Source: Oxalobacteraceae bacterium (GTDB taxonomy: Bacteria > Pseudomonadota > Gammaproteobacteria > Burkholderiales > Burkholderiaceae_D). Taken from it: a stretch of DNA of 64,000 bases. The translations under genes were made by a program, and so were the position numbers. Positions within the stretch are counted from its first letter, which is position 1; each line of letters begins with the position of its first letter. The notes beneath the pieces are model-generated. The model ran no database searches, was not told where the DNA came from, and was given only the letters and a program-made list of their open reading frames with translations. Of the stretch, positions 26,320 through 34,573 are shown one piece after another. Location of the stretch: NCBI GenBank assembly GCA_013284265.1, contig JABTBR010000020.1, positions 49,047 through 113,046 of the forward strand. Direction: 5' to 3'.

Positions 26320-27279
26320 ATGAAACAGACACCGCAAGGCCCGCTGGCCATCGCCATCATGGGGCCGACCGCCTCCGGCAAAACCGCCGCCGCACTCGCC
26401 ATCGCCGAGCAGATTCCGTCCGAGATCATCTCGGTCGATTCGGCGCTGGTGTATCGCGGCATGGACATCGGCACCGCCAAGCCCACGCGCGCCGAACGCG
26501 CCGCCGCACCGCACCACCTGATCGACATCATCGACCCGCTCGACTCGTATTCGGTGGCGCAGTTCCGCAACGACACCCTGAAGCTGGTGGCCGAGATTAG
26601 CGCGCGCGGCAAGCTGCCGCTGCTGGTGGGTGGCACCATGCTGTACTTTAAGGGACTGGCCGACGGTCTCGATGACCTGCCCGGCGCCGACCCGGCGCTG
26701 CGCGCCGAACTGGAAGAAGACGCGGCCCGCATCGGCTGGCCCGCCATGCATGCCAGGCTGGCCGTGCTCGATCCACGCACGGCCGCGCGGCTGGCGCCAA
26801 ACGACGCCCAGCGCATCCAGCGTGCGCTGGAGATTTGCGCGCTGAGCGGCAAACCGATGTCGGAGCTGCTGGACCTGCGCGAGAAGACGGTGCTGCCGTT
26901 TAATCTGCTGTCGTTCGCGCTGGAGCCATCGGACCGCGCCGTGCTGCACGCGCGCATCGCGCGCCGCTTCGACATCATGCTGGAAGAGAGTGAAGACGGC
27001 AACCTGATCACCGAAGTGGAAGTGCTGCGCCGCCGTGGCGACCTGCATCCGGGTCTGCCGTCGATGCGTTGTGTGGGTTATCGCCAGGCCTGGGAATACC
27101 TCGACGGCACGATTGATTACGCCACCATGCGCGAGACCGGCATCATCGCCACGCGCCAGTTGGCCAAGCGCCAGCTTACGTGGCTGCGCTCGATGCCCGA
27201 ACGCGTGGTGATCGACTGCCTGGCGCCGGATGCCACCGCCAGCATGCTGGAACAGATCCGCGTCACCGGCCAGCTCTAA
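26320..27279 (+). CDS. miaA: tRNA dimethylallyltransferase MiaA
   Basis: The 319-residue enzyme adds an isopentenyl group to A37 of tRNAs that read UNN codons, the first step toward ms2i6A. It shows the P-loop [14 protein letters not shown], the catalytic Asp in [20 protein letters not shown], the [18 protein letters not shown] segment, [11 protein letters not shown] and the tRNA-binding [15 protein letters not shown] and [13 protein letters not shown] regions. The ATG at 26320 follows mutL by 7 nt, so both genes are one operon. An intergenic repeat lies 24 nt downstream. Confidence 0.96.
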   Translation: MKQTPQGPLAIAIMGPTASGKTAAALAIAEQIPSEIISVDSALVYRGMDIGTAKPTRAERAAAPHHLIDIIDPLDSYSVAQFRNDTLKLVAEISARGKLPLLVGGTMLYFKGLADGLDDLPGADPALRAELEEDAARIGWPAMHARLAVLDPRTAARLAPNDAQRIQRALEICALSGKPMSELLDLREKTVLPFNLLSFALEPSDRAVLHARIARRFDIMLEESEDGNLITEVEVLRRRGDLHPGLPSMRCVGYRQAWEYLDGTIDYATMRETGIIATRQLAKRQLTWLRSMPERVVIDCLAPDATASMLEQIRVTGQL

Positions 27280-27303
27280 AAGCCAAGCAGCCGCCTGCTG
27301 ACT

Positions 27304-27376
27304 TTCAAAACCCAAGGCGTAACCCTGGGGTCTGACCCGACGGGTCAGACCCCGGCTCTTTGCCGTGGGTTCTAAA
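27304..27376. repeat. Palindromic intergenic repeat, locus 6 (short form, reverse orientation)
   Basis: This short-form element is in reverse orientation: AAAACCCAAGGCGTAACCC opens it and GCTCTTTGCCGTGGGTTCTAAA closes it. The inner hairpin is GGGGTCTGACCC/GGGTCAGACCCC. Flanking GCAGCCGCCTGCTG and GGCAGGCGGCCCC continue the outer palindrome. It lies in the convergent gap of miaA and the VOC gene. Confidence 0.87.
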
Positions 27377-27399
27377 CAGGCAGGCGGCCCCTACATAAA

Positions 27400-27798
27400 T
27401 CACCCCGGCGCCCCCTCCATATAAATAATCTCCCAGATATGGCCATCCAGATCCTGGTAACCATGTCCGTACATAAAACCGTGATCCTGCGCTTCCTTGT
27501 AAGTCGAGCCGCCGCCGGCAATGGCCTGCTGCACAAGCGCATCCACCTTGGCCCGGCTATCGACCTGCAGGCAGATCAGCACTTCCGTGCTGGCATGCGC
27601 ATCGCAGATCGGCTTCGGCGTAAAGCTCTTGAACTTCTCCTCGGTGAGCAGCATGACGAAAATATTCTCATCCACGATCATGCACGTGGCTGTCTCGTCG
27701 GTGAACTGCGGATTGAAGCTATACCCCAGCCGCGTAAAGAACGCGATCGACTTGCCGAGATCCTTCACCGGCAGGTTGACGAAAATATTGGTCGCCAT
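27400..27798 (-). CDS. VOC family (glyoxalase/bleomycin-resistance fold) protein
   Basis: This 132-residue protein has the paired beta-alpha-beta-beta-beta modules of the vicinal oxygen chelate fold: MATNIFVNLPVKDLGKSIAFFTRLGY at the start and the closing GYQDLDGHIWEIIYME, with a metal-type Glu in the final strand. This subgroup (often named after lactoylglutathione lyase-like proteins) has no firmly known substrate. Start ATG 27798 follows a GGAGG. It lies 27 nt downstream of ilvE on the same strand and may be co-transcribed. Confidence 0.85.
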   Translation of the reverse strand: MATNIFVNLPVKDLGKSIAFFTRLGYSFNPQFTDETATCMIVDENIFVMLLTEEKFKSFTPKPICDAHASTEVLICLQVDSRAKVDALVQQAIAGGGSTYKEAQDHGFMYGHGYQDLDGHIWEIIYMEGAPG

Positions 27799-27825
27799 GC
27801 GGCCTCCTTGTTTACTCCATGCGCA

Positions 27826-28926
27826 TTAAGGAATGGTGTGCATCCAGTTGTGACGGTCTTCCACGGTGCCGTGCTGGATCGCCAGCAGGGCTTCGCGCAA
27901 GGCCATCGTGATCGGACCATTCTCGCCCTTGTTGATCGCCATCTCGAAACCGTTGGCCTTGGCCAGACCCACCGGCGTGATCACCGCGGCGGTACCGCAG
28001 GCGAATACTTCGGTCATGCGGCCGGCGGCGATATCGTCGCGCCACTGCTGCACGGTGAGCTTGCGCTCTTCCGATTCATAGCCCAGATCCTTGGCCAGTT
28101 CCAGCAAGGTGCGGCGGGTAATGCCCGGCAGCAGAGTGCCGGTCAGTTCCGGCGTCACGATGATGGTCTTGCCGTTTTCCTTGTAGACGAAGAACAGGTT
28201 CATGCCGCCCATCTCTTCGATGTACTGGCGATGCACCGCATCCAGCCACACCACTTGATCGCAGCCTTTTTCCAGCGCCTGCGCCTGCGCGACCAGACTG
28301 GCCGCGTAGTTGCCCGCGCACTTGGCTTCGCCGGTGCCGCCTGGCGCCGCGCGCACATAGTCTTCGCTGATCCACACCGTCACAGGCTTGACGCCTTGCG
28401 GGAAGTAGGCGCCGGCCGGCGAAGCGAACAGCACGAACAGGTATTCCAGCGCCGGACGCACGCCCAGGAAAGGATCGGTCGCAAACATCAGCGGACGCAG
28501 GTACAGACTCTCGCCCACGTTCTTCGGCACCCATTTCTGGTCCAGGCTGATCAACGCATCGGCCGCTTCCATGAACAGATCGGGCGGCAGGTCCGGCATG
28601 GCCAGACGGCGCGCGCTGCGGTTGAAGCGCTCGGCGTTGTCACGCGGGCGGAAAGCCTTGACGCTGCCGTCGGGCTGGGAAAACGCCTTGAAGCCTTCGA
28701 AGATCGCCTGGCCGTAATGCAGCGCCGACGCCGCCGGGTCCAGCATCAGCGGGCCGTAGGCCTTGACTTCGCCCTTCTGCCACGCGCCGTCGCGGTAAGG
28801 AATCACCACCATATGGTCGGTGAATGTGCGGCCGAAGCTCAGGCTGCTCATTTTTTCAGCGCGCTGGGCGTCGGACAGGATGGCGGCGGAAGGCCGGACG
28901 GTGAGATTGGCGGTCGAAGCGCTCAT
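27826..28926 (-). CDS. ilvE: Branched-chain amino acid aminotransferase (IlvE, class IV)
   Basis: The 366-residue PLP enzyme performs the last step of leucine, isoleucine and valine synthesis and the first of their breakdown. Fold type IV features: the HYGQAIFEGFKAF segment, PLP lysine Lys202 in GGTGEAKCAGNYAASL, the Glu of EEMGGMNLFFV and the phosphate-binding ACGTAAVITPV. Length and sequence type are those of the larger, eukaryote-like BCAT II group common in Burkholderiales. The start ATG at 28926 begins MSASTANLTVRPSAA; a longer frame to 29016 is unlikely. It is divergent from the tRNA genes. Confidence 0.93.
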   Translation of the reverse strand: MSASTANLTVRPSAAILSDAQRAEKMSSLSFGRTFTDHMVVIPYRDGAWQKGEVKAYGPLMLDPAASALHYGQAIFEGFKAFSQPDGSVKAFRPRDNAERFNRSARRLAMPDLPPDLFMEAADALISLDQKWVPKNVGESLYLRPLMFATDPFLGVRPALEYLFVLFASPAGAYFPQGVKPVTVWISEDYVRAAPGGTGEAKCAGNYAASLVAQAQALEKGCDQVVWLDAVHRQYIEEMGGMNLFFVYKENGKTIIVTPELTGTLLPGITRRTLLELAKDLGYESEERKLTVQQWRDDIAAGRMTEVFACGTAAVITPVGLAKANGFEMAINKGENGPITMALREALLAIQHGTVEDRHNWMHTIP

Positions 28927-29154
28927 GATATGTTCCGGAAAAAGACTGACGGATGGCGCCAGCATTGAATGTTCTAAGAGACGAGCATGATACCAAGGTT
29001 TCAGGCGGGCGCACAAAACTCGCGGCTGCCGCCGCCGCGCTGTGGCTGCGCAGCGCTATTCATTCCCATTTCCATGACACGGGCTCACCGGGCGCCGACA
29101 AGCATAAAACATCGACAACTTTTCGCAGAAATTCGAGAAATTGGGATGCGATCC
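28927..29154. other. Gap between ilvE and the tRNA-Met promoter
   Basis: This stretch must contain the ilvE promoter (minus strand). I see no clear -35/-10 pair, no attenuator-like leader peptide rich in Leu/Ile/Val codons, and no hairpin with a T tract. Confidence 0.3.
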
Positions 29155-29183
29155 TTGACAGTCCGGTCGCCAAGCCCTATGAT
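29155..29183 (+). promoter_or_regulatory. Sigma-70 promoter of the tRNA-Met pair
   Basis: A consensus TTGACA (29155-29160), a 17-bp spacer and TATGAT (29178-29183) are followed by a GC-rich discriminator (GCTGGGC), 14 bp before the mature tRNA 5' end. GC-rich discriminators are typical of stringently controlled stable-RNA promoters. Confidence 0.85.
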
Positions 29184-29196
29184 GCTGGGCGTTGTC

Positions 29197-29273
29197 GGTG
29201 ATATAGCTCAGTTGGTTAGAGCACAGCATTCATAATGCTGGGGTCGGTGGTTCAAGTCCACCTATCACCACCA
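29197..29273 (+). tRNA. tRNA-Met (anticodon CAT), first copy
   Basis: The 77-nt gene folds as a full cloverleaf: acceptor GGTGATA/TATCACC, D arm with AGCTCAGTTGGTTAGAGC, anticodon stem CAGCA/TGCTG with loop TTCATAA, a T arm with GGTTCAAGTCC, and an encoded CCA end. The CAT anticodon and the resemblance of the D and anticodon arms to elongator tRNA-Met argue for elongator Met. A lysidine-modified tRNA-Ile(CAT) cannot be fully excluded without comparison. Confidence 0.93.
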
Positions 29274-29282
29274 AGAATAGCA

Positions 29283-29316
29283 GGCCGTAGCCCGAAGTTA
29301 GCGCTGCGGCCTTTTT
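29283..29316 (+). terminator. Terminator hairpin between the two tRNA-Met genes
   Basis: GGCCGTAGC/GCTGCGGCC is a 9-bp stem (one G-T pair) followed by TTTTT, only 9 nt after the first tRNA. If it were fully effective the second tRNA would lack a promoter, as none is visible in the 15 nt before it. It may be a partial terminator or a processing hairpin. Confidence 0.75.
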
Positions 29317-29331
29317 CATTTTGCCAGTTTC

Positions 29332-29408
29332 GGTGATATAGCTCAGTTGGTTAGAGCACAGCATTCATAATGCTGGGGTCGGTGGTTCAAGTCCACCTAT
29401 CACCACCA
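29332..29408 (+). tRNA. tRNA-Met (anticodon CAT), second copy
   Basis: This is identical in all 77 positions to the copy at 29197, including the CCA end. The upstream 58-bp spacer contains a terminator-like hairpin and no promoter, so it is presumably read through from the first copy. Tandem identical tRNA copies usually arise by local duplication and stay identical by conversion. Confidence 0.93.
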
Positions 29409-29420
29409 AGATGTGAGAAG

Positions 29421-29452
29421 CCGCCAGACACGAAAGTGCTGGCGGTTTTTTT
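29421..29452 (+). terminator. Terminator after the tRNA-Met pair
   Basis: CCGCCAG-A-CAC / GTG-C-CTGGCGG with a GAAA loop is followed by seven T, a strong intrinsic terminator 12 nt after the second tRNA. Confidence 0.9.
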
Positions 29453-29475
29453 GCATTGGGAGACACTACAAGCAC

Positions 29476-29811
29476 TTAGCTTGCCTCTCCCGAATCTATT
29501 TCGAGCCATACCGGAATATCGCGTTCCGCGTGCAAAACTCGCCAAACGTCGACATGGTCTTCACGCTCAATATAAAACACCAGATAGGGAAATCGTTTCA
29601 ACGACCAAGAGCGCAACCCTGGAAAATTCAACTCGTGGGCGTAGCGGGATGAGCCAGTGCCAGGATAGCGTCCGATATGGGAATAGGCTTGTTCTAAGGC
29701 ATTGATGAAACGCGTCCCTGCCTGCGGCGCATTTTCGTTCAAATAGTGTTCGATAATCTCGCTGACGTCCCGATTGGCGAGTTCACGCGGCAGAACGAGC
29801 TTACTCTTCAC
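29476..29811 (-). CDS. RelE/ParE-superfamily toxin
   Basis: This 111-residue protein matches the ParE/RelE toxin fold: an early helix pair (ANRDVSEIIEHYLNENAPQAGTRFINALEQAYSHIGRYPGTG), then beta strands ending in LRSWSLKRFPYLVFYIEREDHVDVWRVLHAERDIP, the last containing the family's VLHxxRD-type ending. It starts with GTG at 29811 overlapping the antitoxin stop by 4 nt (GTGA), so it is translated after the antitoxin. ParE-type toxins poison DNA gyrase and RelE-type cut mRNA; the ParD-like partner favours ParE. The block sits right after twin tRNA genes. Confidence 0.87.
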   Translation of the reverse strand: MKSKLVLPRELANRDVSEIIEHYLNENAPQAGTRFINALEQAYSHIGRYPGTGSSRYAHELNFPGLRSWSLKRFPYLVFYIEREDHVDVWRVLHAERDIPVWLEIDSGEAS

Positions 29812-30047
29812 TTCCGCACATGCTGTTGGACACGTTCGCGCAATTCGTCAAAATATGCCGAATCTGCTGGCTTTGCGGGGGCCGAAGTTGCTCCGTCCAG
29901 CAACAGCCCTCGCAAATGCAATCGATCCGCTTCCTTGCGGATCAGCTCGCGCACGTATTCGCTGCTGGTACCAAAGCCGCGTTGTGCCACTTGCTCGTCA
30001 ACAAAGGATTTTAGCGAATCAGGGAGTGAAATGTTCATCGTGCTCAT
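29808..30047 (-). CDS. ParD-type (CopG/ribbon-helix-helix) antitoxin
   Basis: The 79-residue antitoxin opens with the ribbon-helix-helix DNA-binding segment MNISLPDSLKSFVDEQVAQRGFGTSSEYVRELIRKEADR, which autoregulates the operon, and has a flexible C-terminal tail (about 50-79) that should wrap the toxin. I start at ATG 30047; ATG 30038 three codons later is equally possible, as neither has a good ribosome site. It overlaps the toxin gene by 4 nt in the antitoxin-first order. GC content here is somewhat lower than in the flanks, fitting a mobile origin. Confidence 0.88.
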   Translation of the reverse strand: MSTMNISLPDSLKSFVDEQVAQRGFGTSSEYVRELIRKEADRLHLRGLLLDGATSAPAKPADSAYFDELRERVQQHVRK

Positions 30048-30203
30048 GGGAAGATAGTAGCGCTCTTGGCAAAAATTGGCAACGAAGCTGTATCGCCTCA
30101 GGTCGCCACGTTCGCGTATTCGCATTTCCCCCGAGCCAGCACAATACCGCAGCAACTGCGGCCGCCCTGATGTGCTGAATTTCAACCCGAGTTAACTCGA
30201 ATG

Positions 30204-30209
30204 TATAAT
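30204..30209 (+). promoter_or_regulatory. Putative -10 box of the lipoprotein gene
   Basis: A perfect TATAAT lies 31 nt before the lipoprotein start codon. The hexamer 17 bp upstream (TTCAAC) is a poor -35. An AT-rich TAATTGTTTAAC stretch follows. It is a plausible promoter, not a strong one. Confidence 0.4.
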
Positions 30210-30239
30210 TGGTAATTGTTTAACACATTTATTCACTGG

Positions 30240-31109
30240 ATGAAAAAAACCTGTTGCCTTCTACTATTCACAATGCTGGCCCTGCCCGGCTGTGGTGAAA
30301 AAAAATCCGAAGATGAACAATTCTCGGCCTTAAAGGATAGCTACAAATACCTGGCCTATAAAAAAACCTCGCAATTCGCGATGGCGCCGCTGGTCGATCA
30401 AATCAACAAGCAATCCAAGGCCGAAGTCGCCAAAGCCGCGTTCAAGGGCAAGCCCTCCCTCAATTTATCGGTCAACGACGGCCATGCGGCGATGGGCCTG
30501 CTTTGGCTTCTGTCGATGAAACCCGATTTCGCGATTGCGGAGGCCGACATCGGCCTGGAGAAATTGAAGGACAAGATCGAACGCTATCGCGCCACCTCGT
30601 CAATGGCGATCGGGATGTACCAGAAGCATTGGCCCGTGCTTGCCAAGGCGACTTCCGCTTCGGCCGGCGAAATGCTGAACAATAAGGATCTCGCCGAAAA
30701 AATGTACTATGAGCAGCTGACCTTCTATATGGCTTTCGGCTTCATATCGCTCAAGGAAAAGAATCAGGACGGCGTACGCTTCAGTTTCAGCGGACTCGGC
30801 ACGCTCACCAATATCCCCTGGCTTTCGGACGTTGCGCAATCGGTGCTGCTGCTCAGCGAAGGCAAGATCCAGGCAGGCATGCAGCGCTTGAAGGCGGCCA
30901 GCGAAGATCCCAGCATGCCCGCAGGCGAGCGCAAATATATTCTGCAGGTCCTGCACGCGGTGGAAAAGGAAGTCGGCGATGTCGATGGCGAGTTCTTCAT
31001 CGTCAAGGTATTCGGCAAAGTTATACTGGAGCGTATCCTCGAAACCGATAGCGGCCCGTTCCGTGAACTGGTCGGCCGTCTTGAGGATATGAAAAAGAAA
31101 TTCCTGTAA
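30240..31109 (+). CDS. Predicted lipoprotein of unknown function
   Basis: This 289-residue protein starts with a lipoprotein signal: basic MKKT, a hydrophobic run and the lipobox LPGC (Cys at about residue 19). The mature part is mainly helical and includes paired helices (AIAEADIGLEKLKDKIERYRATSS; LLLSEGKIQAGMQRLKAASEDPSMPAGERKYILQVLHAVEKEV) that resemble TPR-like packing. I do not recognise a family. It is followed 51 nt later by the DUF5329-type gene on the same strand, and both may belong to the accessory block after the tRNA genes. An earlier TTG (30216) is less likely as start. Confidence 0.7.
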   Translation: MKKTCCLLLFTMLALPGCGEKKSEDEQFSALKDSYKYLAYKKTSQFAMAPLVDQINKQSKAEVAKAAFKGKPSLNLSVNDGHAAMGLLWLLSMKPDFAIAEADIGLEKLKDKIERYRATSSMAIGMYQKHWPVLAKATSASAGEMLNNKDLAEKMYYEQLTFYMAFGFISLKEKNQDGVRFSFSGLGTLTNIPWLSDVAQSVLLLSEGKIQAGMQRLKAASEDPSMPAGERKYILQVLHAVEKEVGDVDGEFFIVKVFGKVILERILETDSGPFRELVGRLEDMKKKFL

Positions 31110-31160
31110 ATCGCGCCTGCCCGGCGCTGCCCCAGAATCCCACACACACTCCATACAATC

Positions 31161-31529
31161 ATGCTGCGTACATTCTTCTTCGCCCTCGCCTTCGCCCTTT
31201 CCAGCCCTGCGTTCGCCGCCGAGCCCACGCCTGAGGCCAAGCAGGAAATTACTTACCTCCTCAATTACCTGAAGAGCTCAGGATGCGAGTTCAACCGCAA
31301 TGGCACCTGGTATGGCGCAGACGAGGCCGTCAACCATCTGAACAAAAAATACGATTATCTGCTCAAGAAGGGACTGCTTTCGTCCACCGAAGATTTCATC
31401 AAACAGGCCGCCACCGAAAGCAGCATGAGCAGCAAGCCGTATCTCGTCAAATGCGGCGCCAACAGCCCCACGCAAAGCAGCCCCTGGTTCAAGGCCGCGC
31501 TTGCCAAGCGGCGTACGGCCAAGCAATAA
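31161..31529 (+). CDS. DUF5329-type exported small protein
   Basis: The 122-residue protein has a signal peptide (1-19, cut after AFA-AE) and a compact domain with EITYLLNYLKSSGCEFNRNGTWYGADEAVNHLNKKY, a FIKQAATESSMSSKPYLVKC stretch and a C-terminal SSPWFKAALAKRR. The two cysteines (SGC and VKC) probably form a disulfide in the periplasm. This pattern agrees with my memory of DUF5329, whose role is unknown. It follows the lipoprotein gene and ends 22 nt before the convergent AraC-type regulator gene. Confidence 0.72.
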   Translation: MLRTFFFALAFALSSPAFAAEPTPEAKQEITYLLNYLKSSGCEFNRNGTWYGADEAVNHLNKKYDYLLKKGLLSSTEDFIKQAATESSMSSKPYLVKCGANSPTQSSPWFKAALAKRRTAKQ

Positions 31530-31551
31530 AGAAAATATTGTACGGCTAACG

Positions 31552-32331
31552 TCAACCCAGCTGAGTCTGGGAAAGTTGCCGGTACTGGCTAGGCGTAATC
31601 CCCACTGTGGCCTTGAACTGGCGCGTGAAGGCGGAATGGTCGCCATAGCCGCAGGCTTGCGCGATGTCGGCCACGCTGCTGTCGCCGGCCAGCAGGCGCG
31701 AGGCGGCGTCGAGCCGGGTCTTGATGATCAGTTGGCGCGGGGTCAGGTGGAAGATGCGCAGGAAGTAGCGCTCGATCTGCGCCACCGACATATTCGCCGT
31801 GCGCGCCAGCGCGGTCAGCGGCAAGGGCTGGTCGAACTGCTCATGGATCATGCGCACCGCGGCGGCCACCTTGCTGTAGGCGGGATTTTTCTGGTCGGCC
31901 ATGGCCAAGTCGCGCGAGACACCGGTCAGGCCGATGATTTGCCCTGCCTCGTCCCGTAGGGCGGACTTGCGAGTCAGGCACCAGCCGGGCGCACGGTTCG
32001 GGTACAGATGCAGCTCCAACTGGTCGTCAATCGCCAGTCCACCTGCCAGCACGGCCTGGTCCTGCGCGATGTAACTTTGCCCGAAGGGATGGGCAAAGAC
32101 CTCGGCTGGCGTGCGTCCGATCAAGCCATCTTTATGCCGCACGCCGCAGCGCTGTACCAGCGTCTGATTGACCACCACATAGCGGCAGTCCAGATCCTTG
32201 ACGAAGAAAACCACGTCCGGCAGCGCATCGAACATCGCTTCGCTGAAGAAGGGGTCGGCTATGCGGCGGCCAAGCGCGGCACGGGTGCTATCGCCGGCTT
32301 TTTCAGCTGCGGTGAGGATGGTCTTTTTCAT
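31552..32331 (-). CDS. PAS-AraC fusion transcriptional regulator (hydroxyproline locus)
   Basis: This 259-residue regulator joins a PAS domain (about 28-145: FDALPDVVFFVKDLDCRYVVVNQTLVQRCG ... GLTGVSRDL) to an AraC/XylS double helix-turn-helix domain (about 160-255: IHEQFDQPLPLTALARTANMSVAQIERYFLRIFHLTPRQLI and DIAQACGYGDHSAFTRQFKATVGITPSQYR). AraC proteins usually carry a cupin sensor, so PAS in its place is notable. It diverges from the hydroxyproline epimerase gene by 128 bp and is the likely activator of that operon. ATG 32331 is chosen; ATG 32370 adds 13 residues. Confidence 0.85.
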   Translation of the reverse strand: MKKTILTAAEKAGDSTRAALGRRIADPFFSEAMFDALPDVVFFVKDLDCRYVVVNQTLVQRCGVRHKDGLIGRTPAEVFAHPFGQSYIAQDQAVLAGGLAIDDQLELHLYPNRAPGWCLTRKSALRDEAGQIIGLTGVSRDLAMADQKNPAYSKVAAAVRMIHEQFDQPLPLTALARTANMSVAQIERYFLRIFHLTPRQLIIKTRLDAASRLLAGDSSVADIAQACGYGDHSAFTRQFKATVGITPSQYRQLSQTQLG

Positions 32332-32459
32332 ACCAGCCGATTGTGCCAGCGAATGCCATCCGCACGCCATCTGAATTTGTCCGCGATTGTGCCGATTTCG
32401 TCATCAAAGGTGCAACGGCGGTGCAAGACAGCGGCGCCGGACAGGCATAAGATTCATGC

Positions 32460-33392
32460 ATGAAAATCATCTCCATCATCGACTCCCACACCGGCGGCGA
32501 ACCGACCCGGCTGGTCACGTCCGGCGGCCCCGAACTGGGCAGCGGCCCGCTGGCCGAACGCCTGGCGCTGCTGCGCGCTGACCACGATCACTTCCGCTCC
32601 GCCGTCGTCTGCGAACCGCGCGGTTCCGACGTACTGGTCGGCGCACTGCTGTGCGAACCGCACGCCCCCGACTGCGCGGCGGGTGTGATCTTCTTTAACA
32701 ACGTCGGCTATCTGGGCATGTGCGGCCACGGCACTATCGGCCTGATCGTCTCGTTGGCGTATATGGAACGCATCCGCGTGGGCCGCCACCGTATCGATAC
32801 GCCGGTGGGCGTGGTCGAAGCCGAACTGCATGCCGACGGCAGCGTCACGCTCGATAATGTGGCCGCGCGCCGCAGCCGCAAGGACGTGACGGTCGAAGTG
32901 CCAGGCTATGGCCCCGTCAGCGGCGACGTGGCATGGGGCGGCAACTGGTTCTTCCTGGTGTCCGCTCATGGCATGGCGCTGGAACTGGGCAATGTGGAAG
33001 CACTGACCGCCTTCTCCGCCGCGATCGGCGCGGCGCTGGCACAAGCCGGCGTCACCGGCGACGATGGCGCGGCGATCGACCATATCGAACTGTTCGCGGC
33101 CTCCGCCACGGGCGCCGACAGCCAGAACTTTGTGCTCTGCCCCGGCAAAGCCTACGACCGTTCGCCCTGCGGCACCGGCACCAGCGCCAAGCTGGCCTGT
33201 CTGGCGGCCGACGGCAAGCTGGCCGAAGGCGCGCCATGGCGCCAGGAGAGCATCATCGGCAGCGTGTTCGACGCCTCCTACCGCTACCGTAATGGCCAGC
33301 TCATTCCCAGCATCCGTGGCCGCGCCTGGGTCAATGCGCAGGCGCAGCTGATACTCGACGCCAGCGATCCCTTCGTCTGGGGCATACGCTAA
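32460..33392 (+). CDS. lhpA: 4-hydroxyproline 2-epimerase (proline racemase family)
   Basis: At 310 residues it matches the proline racemase fold. The catalytic cysteine pair is intact: Cys88 in MCGHGTIG and Cys237 in [10 protein letters not shown], which marks racemases and epimerases and excludes the trans-3-hydroxyproline dehydratases that carry Thr in place of one Cys. [14 protein letters not shown] at the start and the GNWFFLV segment are conserved. It converts trans-4-hydroxy-L-proline to cis-4-hydroxy-D-proline, the first step of the operon that follows (dehydrogenase, deaminase). The dehydrogenase gene starts 2 nt after its stop. Confidence 0.92.
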   Translation: MKIISIIDSHTGGEPTRLVTSGGPELGSGPLAERLALLRADHDHFRSAVVCEPRGSDVLVGALLCEPHAPDCAAGVIFFNNVGYLGMCGHGTIGLIVSLAYMERIRVGRHRIDTPVGVVEAELHADGSVTLDNVAARRSRKDVTVEVPGYGPVSGDVAWGGNWFFLVSAHGMALELGNVEALTAFSAAIGAALAQAGVTGDDGAAIDHIELFAASATGADSQNFVLCPGKAYDRSPCGTGTSAKLACLAADGKLAEGAPWRQESIIGSVFDASYRYRNGQLIPSIRGRAWVNAQAQLILDASDPFVWGIR

Positions 33393-33394
33393 CC

Positions 33395-34573
33395 ATGAGC
33401 ATCAGCGCGCACCGCGACAGCAGCCCAATGACGGCGATAAACGCAAAGGCGAAAGCCGATGCAGACGTCATCGTCATCGGCGCCGGCATTGTCGGCGCGG
33501 CCTGCGCCGATGCGCTGAGCGCGCGCGGCCTGCGCGTGACCATCATCGAAGCGCAGGAAATCGGCGGCGGCGCCACGGCGGCGGGCATGGGCCATCTGGT
33601 GGTCATGGACGACAATCCGGCAGAACTGGCACTGACCGCATGGTCGCTCCAGCTCTGGAAGGCCTTCGTGGCGGAGCAGCCGGATCGCCATGAATACAGC
33701 AACTGCGGCACCCTCTGGATCGCCGCCGACGAGGAAGAGCTGGCGGCGGCGCGCGGCAAGGCGCACACCCTGTCCACCTATGGCGTCGCCTGCACCCTGC
33801 TCGATCCCGCCGCCCTGTATGCGCGCGAGCCGCAGTTGCGGCCCGGCCTGGCCGGCGGCCTGCTGGTCGGCGGCGACACGCTGGTGTATCCGCCCAAGAG
33901 CACGCGCATCCTGCTCGAACGCGCCCTGCACCAAGGCGCAACGCTGCTGCGCACCAGCGCCAGCCAGATCGAAGACCATGGCGTACTGCTGGCCGACGGC
34001 AGCCGCCTGCGCGCCACGCACATCGTGCTGGCGGCAGGCTCGCACAGCAGCGAACTGCTTCCCGACTTGCCGCTACAGGCGAAGAAAGGCCATCTGCTGA
34101 TCACCGACCGCTATCCAGGTTTCATCCAGCATCAGCTGGTGGAACTGGGCTACATCAAGAGCGCGCATGCGGCGAGCGGCGATTCGGTCGCCTTCAATTT
34201 GCAGCCGCGTCCCACCGGCCAGATCCTGATCGGCTCTTCGCGCCAGTTCGATACGGTCGATCCGGCGGTGGAGCCAGCCATGATGGCGCGCATGCTGCGC
34301 CACGCCGCCAGTTTCACTCCAGGGCTGCGGGAACTGAACATCCTGCGCTGCTGGACCGGCCTGCGCGCGGCCACGCCGGATGGACTGCCCCTGATCGGCC
34401 CAAGCCACTTGCGGCGCGGCCTGTGGCTGGCCACGGGACATGAGGGCCTGGGCATCACCACCTCGCTGGCGACGGCCCGGCTGCTGGCGGCGCAGATGCT
34501 GAACGAGAGCGCGGCAATCTCCGCCACGCCCTATCTGCCCAGCCGCTTCGAAGGAGCAGGCCAGCATGCATAG
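33395..34573 (+). CDS. lhpB: D-hydroxyproline dehydrogenase, FAD subunit (DAO family)
   Basis: This 392-residue flavoprotein opens with a dinucleotide-binding fold (ADVIVIGAGIVGAACADALSARGLRVTIIE) after a short polar leader, and shows the DAO-type C-terminal FAD motif RCWTGLRAATPDGLPLIGP and ATGHEGLGITTSLATARLLA. It should oxidise cis-4-hydroxy-D-proline to 1-pyrroline-4-hydroxy-2-carboxylate. Position between the epimerase and a 2Fe-2S subunit, with a large oxidoreductase after it, copies the three-subunit HcnABC-like D-hydroxyproline dehydrogenase. An alternative ATG eleven codons downstream (MTAINAKAK) is possible. It overlaps the next gene by 8 nt. Confidence 0.87.
   Translation: MSISAHRDSSPMTAINAKAKADADVIVIGAGIVGAACADALSARGLRVTIIEAQEIGGGATAAGMGHLVVMDDNPAELALTAWSLQLWKAFVAEQPDRHEYSNCGTLWIAADEEELAAARGKAHTLSTYGVACTLLDPAALYAREPQLRPGLAGGLLVGGDTLVYPPKSTRILLERALHQGATLLRTSASQIEDHGVLLADGSRLRATHIVLAAGSHSSELLPDLPLQAKKGHLLITDRYPGFIQHQLVELGYIKSAHAASGDSVAFNLQPRPTGQILIGSSRQFDTVDPAVEPAMMARMLRHAASFTPGLRELNILRCWTGLRAATPDGLPLIGPSHLRRGLWLATGHEGLGITTSLATARLLAAQMLNESAAISATPYLPSRFEGAGQHA

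Noticed and set aside
24210..27011. Minus-strand frame of about 930 codons opposite mutL and miaA
   Set aside because: Shadow of two well-known genes; it crosses the gene boundary and shows no domain.
29197..29408. The two tRNAs as tRNA-Ile(CAT) instead of tRNA-Met
   Set aside because: D-arm and anticodon-arm sequence resemble elongator tRNA-Met, but the choice rests on memory; a tRNA classifier would settle it.
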